Positions 54,101 to 60,100 of a stretch of 64,000 nt of DNA are shown here, one piece after another. The stretch lies in the NCBI GenBank assembly GCA_035048495.1, contig CM068540.1, positions 16,414,829-16,478,828 on the forward strand, read 5' to 3'. How positions within the stretch are numbered: the first letter of the stretch is position 1; each line of letters opens with the position of its first letter. The notes under the pieces are model-generated. The model did no database searches. It was not told the origin of the DNA and saw only the letters and a program-made list of their open reading frames with translations. This stretch comes from Euptelea pleiosperma. Its lineage: Eukaryota; Streptophyta; Magnoliopsida; Ranunculales; Eupteleaceae. The position numbers and the translations under genes were made by a program.

Positions 54101-57100
54101 TTTCTTGTTTATAGTAGATGAATGATGGATTTTGGATCTCTTATTGGCGAAGAGAGTTAAGCTTGTTCTCTGCTCAGAATTAGTATTACTTCATTATCTT
54201 GAGCCTTCACATTTTGATATAGATTTTCTAATTCAGTTCTTAGTGAAGTATTTTCAAAGCTTAGTTCATTTCTTTCCTTTTTCAGAATATTACAAGATTT
54301 TGCCAAATTTAAGCTTTCTTCATACAGATTGTTAAAGGCTTTCTGAATATTTTCTTTACCCTCATCATCACTTATATCAGTTTCAAGTCCGATTTCATTA
54401 CGGCTTGAGTGATGACTCTTTAATATTAGCAATGGTCGTTAATGCTTTAACATTAGACGAAGATTTGTCATGACCAGATGTGTTCATTTCTGTATCGGAT
54501 TCCTCAGTGGTCCATATCCCAAACTGCAACCTTCATGGCTTTAGATTTTCCTTTCTCAATTCTATTGGGATAATCAGTAGAGATATGACTATAACCTCTG
54601 CATTTATAACACTGAATTTCATCTTTAGTGTTGTTTTCCTTTTTGTATTTGTCCATTCTTTCAAAAGGTTTTTATTCCTTTGCACAAAGTTTCTCTTATC
54701 TTTGTTTTTAAATAATTTCCTAAATTTTTTAGCAAAAAGGGAAACTTTTTTAATGTTACTAGACTTGTCAGACTTAGCTTCTTCTCTCATTTTCTTCTTA
54801 GAGGTTTTAATGCCAATCCTCTTTTATTAAGTGTTGAAAGTTTAAGTTCAAATGTTTGAATATATCTTGTTAGCTCTTCCAATTTGATTAAGTCAACCTT
54901 TTTACTTTCTTCAATAGTAGTGTTCTTAGGGTGAAACCTATCAGGTAAGGATTGGCTCTGGGATGGCTTCACCAAGACCCCACATGGAATTAATTTATTT
55001 TTTATGAGTATAAAATTTTATTAAAAAAGACAAAAGCCAAAATCGAACTACAAGAGACCCTCCTTTAGAGGTCGAGGTGACCTACTAAAGAATTAGTCTA
55101 AAAGAAATGAAAAACTCCTAGATCATAACTGCAATATTCTAACATCATACATCCCCAGAGCACATCATATCCCATCTAAAAACAAAGTCTTCAAAGAAAA
55201 GTCCTCTACACTCCCGGAACACCTTTGACCACAGAAACATTGTACCCTTAATGCTAAGGATAATATATTGCATATCTTGAGTCTTTCCTTCGAATGCTCT
55301 CCGATTCCTCTCTTTCCATAATCGCAAAAGGTAGCATCTTCCAAAGAATCTTCCCTCTAGATGAAAATGCATGAGATTGCCAACTATATAAAAGGTCCTT
55401 GATTAAACCCGGCATTACCCAACTTATCCCAAAATTCGTTATAGTTGATTGGTTCGCTACGGTAGTGTTTGACTAGTTTGCATTATCCAGAGGTTAACAA
55501 TTATTGGATTGGGCAACAAGAAATAGCATTACTTTATGATGTTAGATAGGATGCTACATAACAATGATAGGTCACTTTACGATTTTTTGCATGTCAAGAT
55601 GTATCAACACGGGTACGCATGTCAACATGTTCCAACTCACATGCAGTGTACCCTTTTTTTAATTTTCTTTTATGGAAAACAATGATTTCTAAAAGGGGGC
55701 TGGTGCTTCCCATCCTCCCTAGACTACTTTATTAAGTTTTTAAACTCAAACAATAATTCTTTGATAGTCCTCCCTTTATATAAATCTACATATTTTTATT
55801 AAGTTATAGGATAGCTGATAGCTCTATGGTGAATGGAAATGTTTTCTTTTACATTTCATATATTTCTTTCCTTATTTCATATAAAAAATTTTCTAATTTA
55901 AATATAAGTAAATTATTATATTATTATTTGTGTATGAACGTCTCTGCTTTTAGGGCAATCCTTGAAGGTGCTATCTCAGATACCGACGTGTGTTTGTTAC
56001 ATAGATAGGAACATTCGCAATAGATAATGGTTTTTCTCTTGCGTTTGATCTCAAAGCTGATGGAGCCTCACTTCTCATGGTTCTTTAGAGACGGTGGGCA
56101 TGAAACCATTGTCACTCACAGAAACGTACTCGACATCGTTCTTTTGTTTTAGCTCTATATCATACTAACTGGAACCATGATTGAGGGCAGAGCGAAATTA
56201 ACAGCCATGGACATGGAGTGGGAAGAGTGAAGATGTGACGTTAAGGTTACTGTTATGGTAGTAATTGTGAATTTGTTTTGATGACTGTCCATCTAGACTT
56301 GCAAAGACTATTGATCACATCGGAGAATTAGTTTGAGGTTGGATATTATTGTTTTCTCAAATGCTTAGCCAAAATTGGTGTAAATAGATGCTTTGGTTTA
56401 TAAGGAATTCTTTTCCTTAATTTTGTACATTTCTTTAAATTAATACAATATTACCATTATAAAAAATAATTTGTTTTAAGTCACTTAATTCGTCAATTTG
56501 TACTCCCAGTGAGTAAACCTTAATGACAATAATGTATTTATGTTATTCTGAAATGCCCTTGTGAGGCCTACATGGAGATCTAATCCTATCTATAGTGCAC
56601 CTAAAGTTAACAGTGAAATAGATGGTTCAGAATTTTTCAACTTGTAACCCATTTTTCATAGGGTTAGAAATGTCAAAATGAGCTTAGATCATCCTCACCA
56701 AAAATGAACCCTTAACTCATCTCCATATGAGGCTTGCCAAATTAACCTGATGCTATATATATACACAGAGTAGCCATTTTCTTTCCAAAAAGTATACTTT
56801 AAAAACACATAATACAAAGGGAAAAAAATAAATTAAGCAAAATCAAATACAAACAAAGAAGCTAAGAAGACAACATCAAATTCGTGATGAAGATTGGTGA
56901 CGACTTGGAAAGAAATTTATGTGCCTTCGTACATAGTTGTGATAAATGACTGACTTCCTATATATTTTTGTCCCATCAACTCCATTTTGATGTTGCACTT
57001 TTGTTAGATAATGGGCTATCTATCCGGTGCATCTCCTCCAATAATGAGTGGAGCAGTTGCTGCACTTTCATTGCTGATATACAAGGACAATGATGTCTGC

Positions 57101-60100
57101 TTTTCTGTACCCAAGCTCTTGCCCTCTGTTTTAGTTTTGCTGCAAAGCAAAGCCAGGGAAGTTATAAAAGTGAGTGTTCTCCCAATTGTGAACTCAGTTT
57201 GTTATCTTCAAGTTACTTTAAGATTCATGGCCTAATTGTTATATATGGAACAGGCTGTTTTGGGCTTCATGAAAGTTCTAGTATCCTGCTTACAGGCATG
57301 TGACTTGCACAAACTTCTGCCAGATATTGTCAATGGTATTCTCCCATGGTCATCCGTCTCAAGACATCATTTCAGATCAAAGGCATGTACAATTTTGGCA
57401 TAAACTTCCGTTAGCATTACACATATTTGTTGGAGCATTTCTTTCTGGCAAACTTTCTGCATAATTATGAGTTTTTATTCTAATTACAGGTCACAGTCAT
57501 ACTGGAAATCATTATACGAAAGTGTGGTTCTGCATCAGTTGAATCAGTCGTACCAGAAAAATACAGGGGCTTTTTCAAGACTGTTATGGAGGTAATCTTT
57601 TTCATTTATACTAATGTCAGAAAACTTAGACATGGCTGAGGACTTGACTGAACAGTTCTCTGTATTCATATTGAATTGCTGATTTCATGAACATGTTGCC
57701 TGGCTGGATTGAACTCTTCTACACCATGTGACTTGAACATGCACACTTGTTTTTCAAACGGCAAGATGTTAGACCATCCCCCTGACATATCCTTGTATTC
57801 AATTATTTATATGTACATTAGGGGGTCTGGGTCCAGATCCAGTAAACCCTAGGGACAGTTTATCTTCTAATACATATGTACGTGCAAAGTTTGAAAAGGC
57901 GCCTGAGGCTTACGCCTTGAGGAACGCCTCGAGGCGAGGCGCAGAGAAATAGCCTCGAGTCCTAAGACTCAGTTTCCGCAGTAATATCCTAAACTATGGG
58001 TGTGTTTTTTTAAAACAATTTCACTTTTTTTTTTCCTCTGAAATACCCTCTATACCAAAAATGACCTAAAAGGTCCATATATGAGTATCCAAAACTCATT
58101 TTTTGGGGAGAAATCTTAAATCAACTTTTTAAACCCTAGTTTTTCCTATTTTGGAGAAATCATCCTAGAGAGCTCAAATCTTGTCGGAATCACAATCCAT
58201 CACTTCTTATGGTTTTCTTGTGAGGAACCTCACCAAACTCAAGCAAGAAAACAAAGCTTTGGCAATAGGATTTGAATTTCTGTGAACTTGTTAATAAAAA
58301 TTTATTATATGTGCTTTATGTAATTTAGTTATAAAGCACATTGTGTTAACTTCTTAACTCTAGCTTGTTAGTTACTTATCTTGTTAGTATTGAGATTTGG
58401 TAATTAAGTTATGGCATTGGCATATTATATGTGCTTTATGTTTTTAAGATTTGATATCAACATTTAGACATTCTTGACATTGTCGCTCCTAAGATAAAAG
58501 TTATAGCCTCAATTACTTTTATGCTTATTTAAGTTATTTTTTTCACATGATATGTTGTTTCTCATCTTTGTAGAATTAATTGTATTTTTTTAGAATTTTT
58601 TAAGCACTTTTTAAAAAACAATTGAGGCTTAAATGAGGCTTACGCCTCGGTACCGTCTCGCCTTTTTGAGACAAAACGCCTCAGTTCCCGAACTAGCCTT
58701 TTTAAACTTTGTGTACCTGCTTACACGCAGATGGCTGGGCCTTATCATTAAAAGGGACATGATTGGATGACCATAACAATTTGGTGGATGGCATCCTTTC
58801 AGACCATGCTTTATTGGCAAATGCAGTTGGGATCAGCATAGGCTGATTTCAGATAACCAGAAATTTGATTGTGATTGGCCTAAATCGGCTTGAATTGATC
58901 TAAGGTCGACAATGCTGACAATGGAGCAGCTATGCCATTTTTGTTTTCCCTCTTCTCTTTCTTATTTCATCCTTTTCTTTTCTCCTAAGAAAACCAAGAT
59001 TGATGCAGAGCAACCTTGTTTATTGGTTTTTGGCATCAATTCTTCATGTTGGGTTCAGGATCGATGCCTAAAGTCTCAATTGAAAATTTGAAAGAATATC
59101 CTTGTTATTTCCATTCTGTCTGGTAATTTGTCTCAAAACCGTTGCATGCATTAAATCTTCACACTGGCACGTAGAATCAATGCTTATGCATCACTTTTCG
59201 ATGGGTTTTAGTATCCATTTCTCTATGTCAGAGCAGTGTTTTCTTTCTTTCTTTTGTTTTCATTTCTCCTTGCATTTCACTTTTACTTCTCCCTATTTGG
59301 TTCGCGGCAGAAAAATATTTTTTCAACCTTTCATTGCTCTTCTTTGTTCTGTTTTCAGTCTAATCTTGTCTAGTTTCCACTCTTTTTTTCTTTTTTGTAT
59401 TTCCTTGTATCTGATTCCTCCATGTTTTGAGAGTCATCTTATTATAATGTGGAAACACAACCGTTGACAGTAAATTTGTTATTGAAATTGTGTTCAAATT
59501 TTTTCCTTTTTCTAACATATGATGGTATTTTTACTTTTGAGGATTTAATTTGTGTATGTTAAAAAAAAATTTAAATAATTTCATCAATACCGAATCCAAG
59601 TAAAAAAAAAATCAGTGAACTCTTCATTTGATTTGTACTCGTCTGATTTCACATTTATGATCAATTTCGAACATCCAATCTGTGGGTTTTTTAGCCAATT
59701 AAACTTCCTTGGTGGGGCCCTTCAAATGGCTAGTCCTCCCATGTGTGTGTGCTATGTGTGCAAGTTATGACAATAGATCGTCCTTGAGGTTGATGGACTG
59801 GGGCCTGAGATGTCCTACTCAGAATTTTTGTAAGGTATAATTTATGGGCTGAATCCTATGATTCTAATTAAATCTTAACCAAACAGTTTGAATTCGTACA
59901 GATAAAATCCTACTATTTTGTGTGAATCTTACGGTTCAGTTAATATTCAAGATTTGAAATCTACAATTCTCTTAATCTATGATTAAATAAAAAACGTGGG
60001 GCACATTTTCAAGTATAAATAATGACATTTTTGTGCATTTATTTCTTCTAGACTTTAAGTACTATGAAAAAGAAAATTGGTACTATAAAATTCGACGGAC

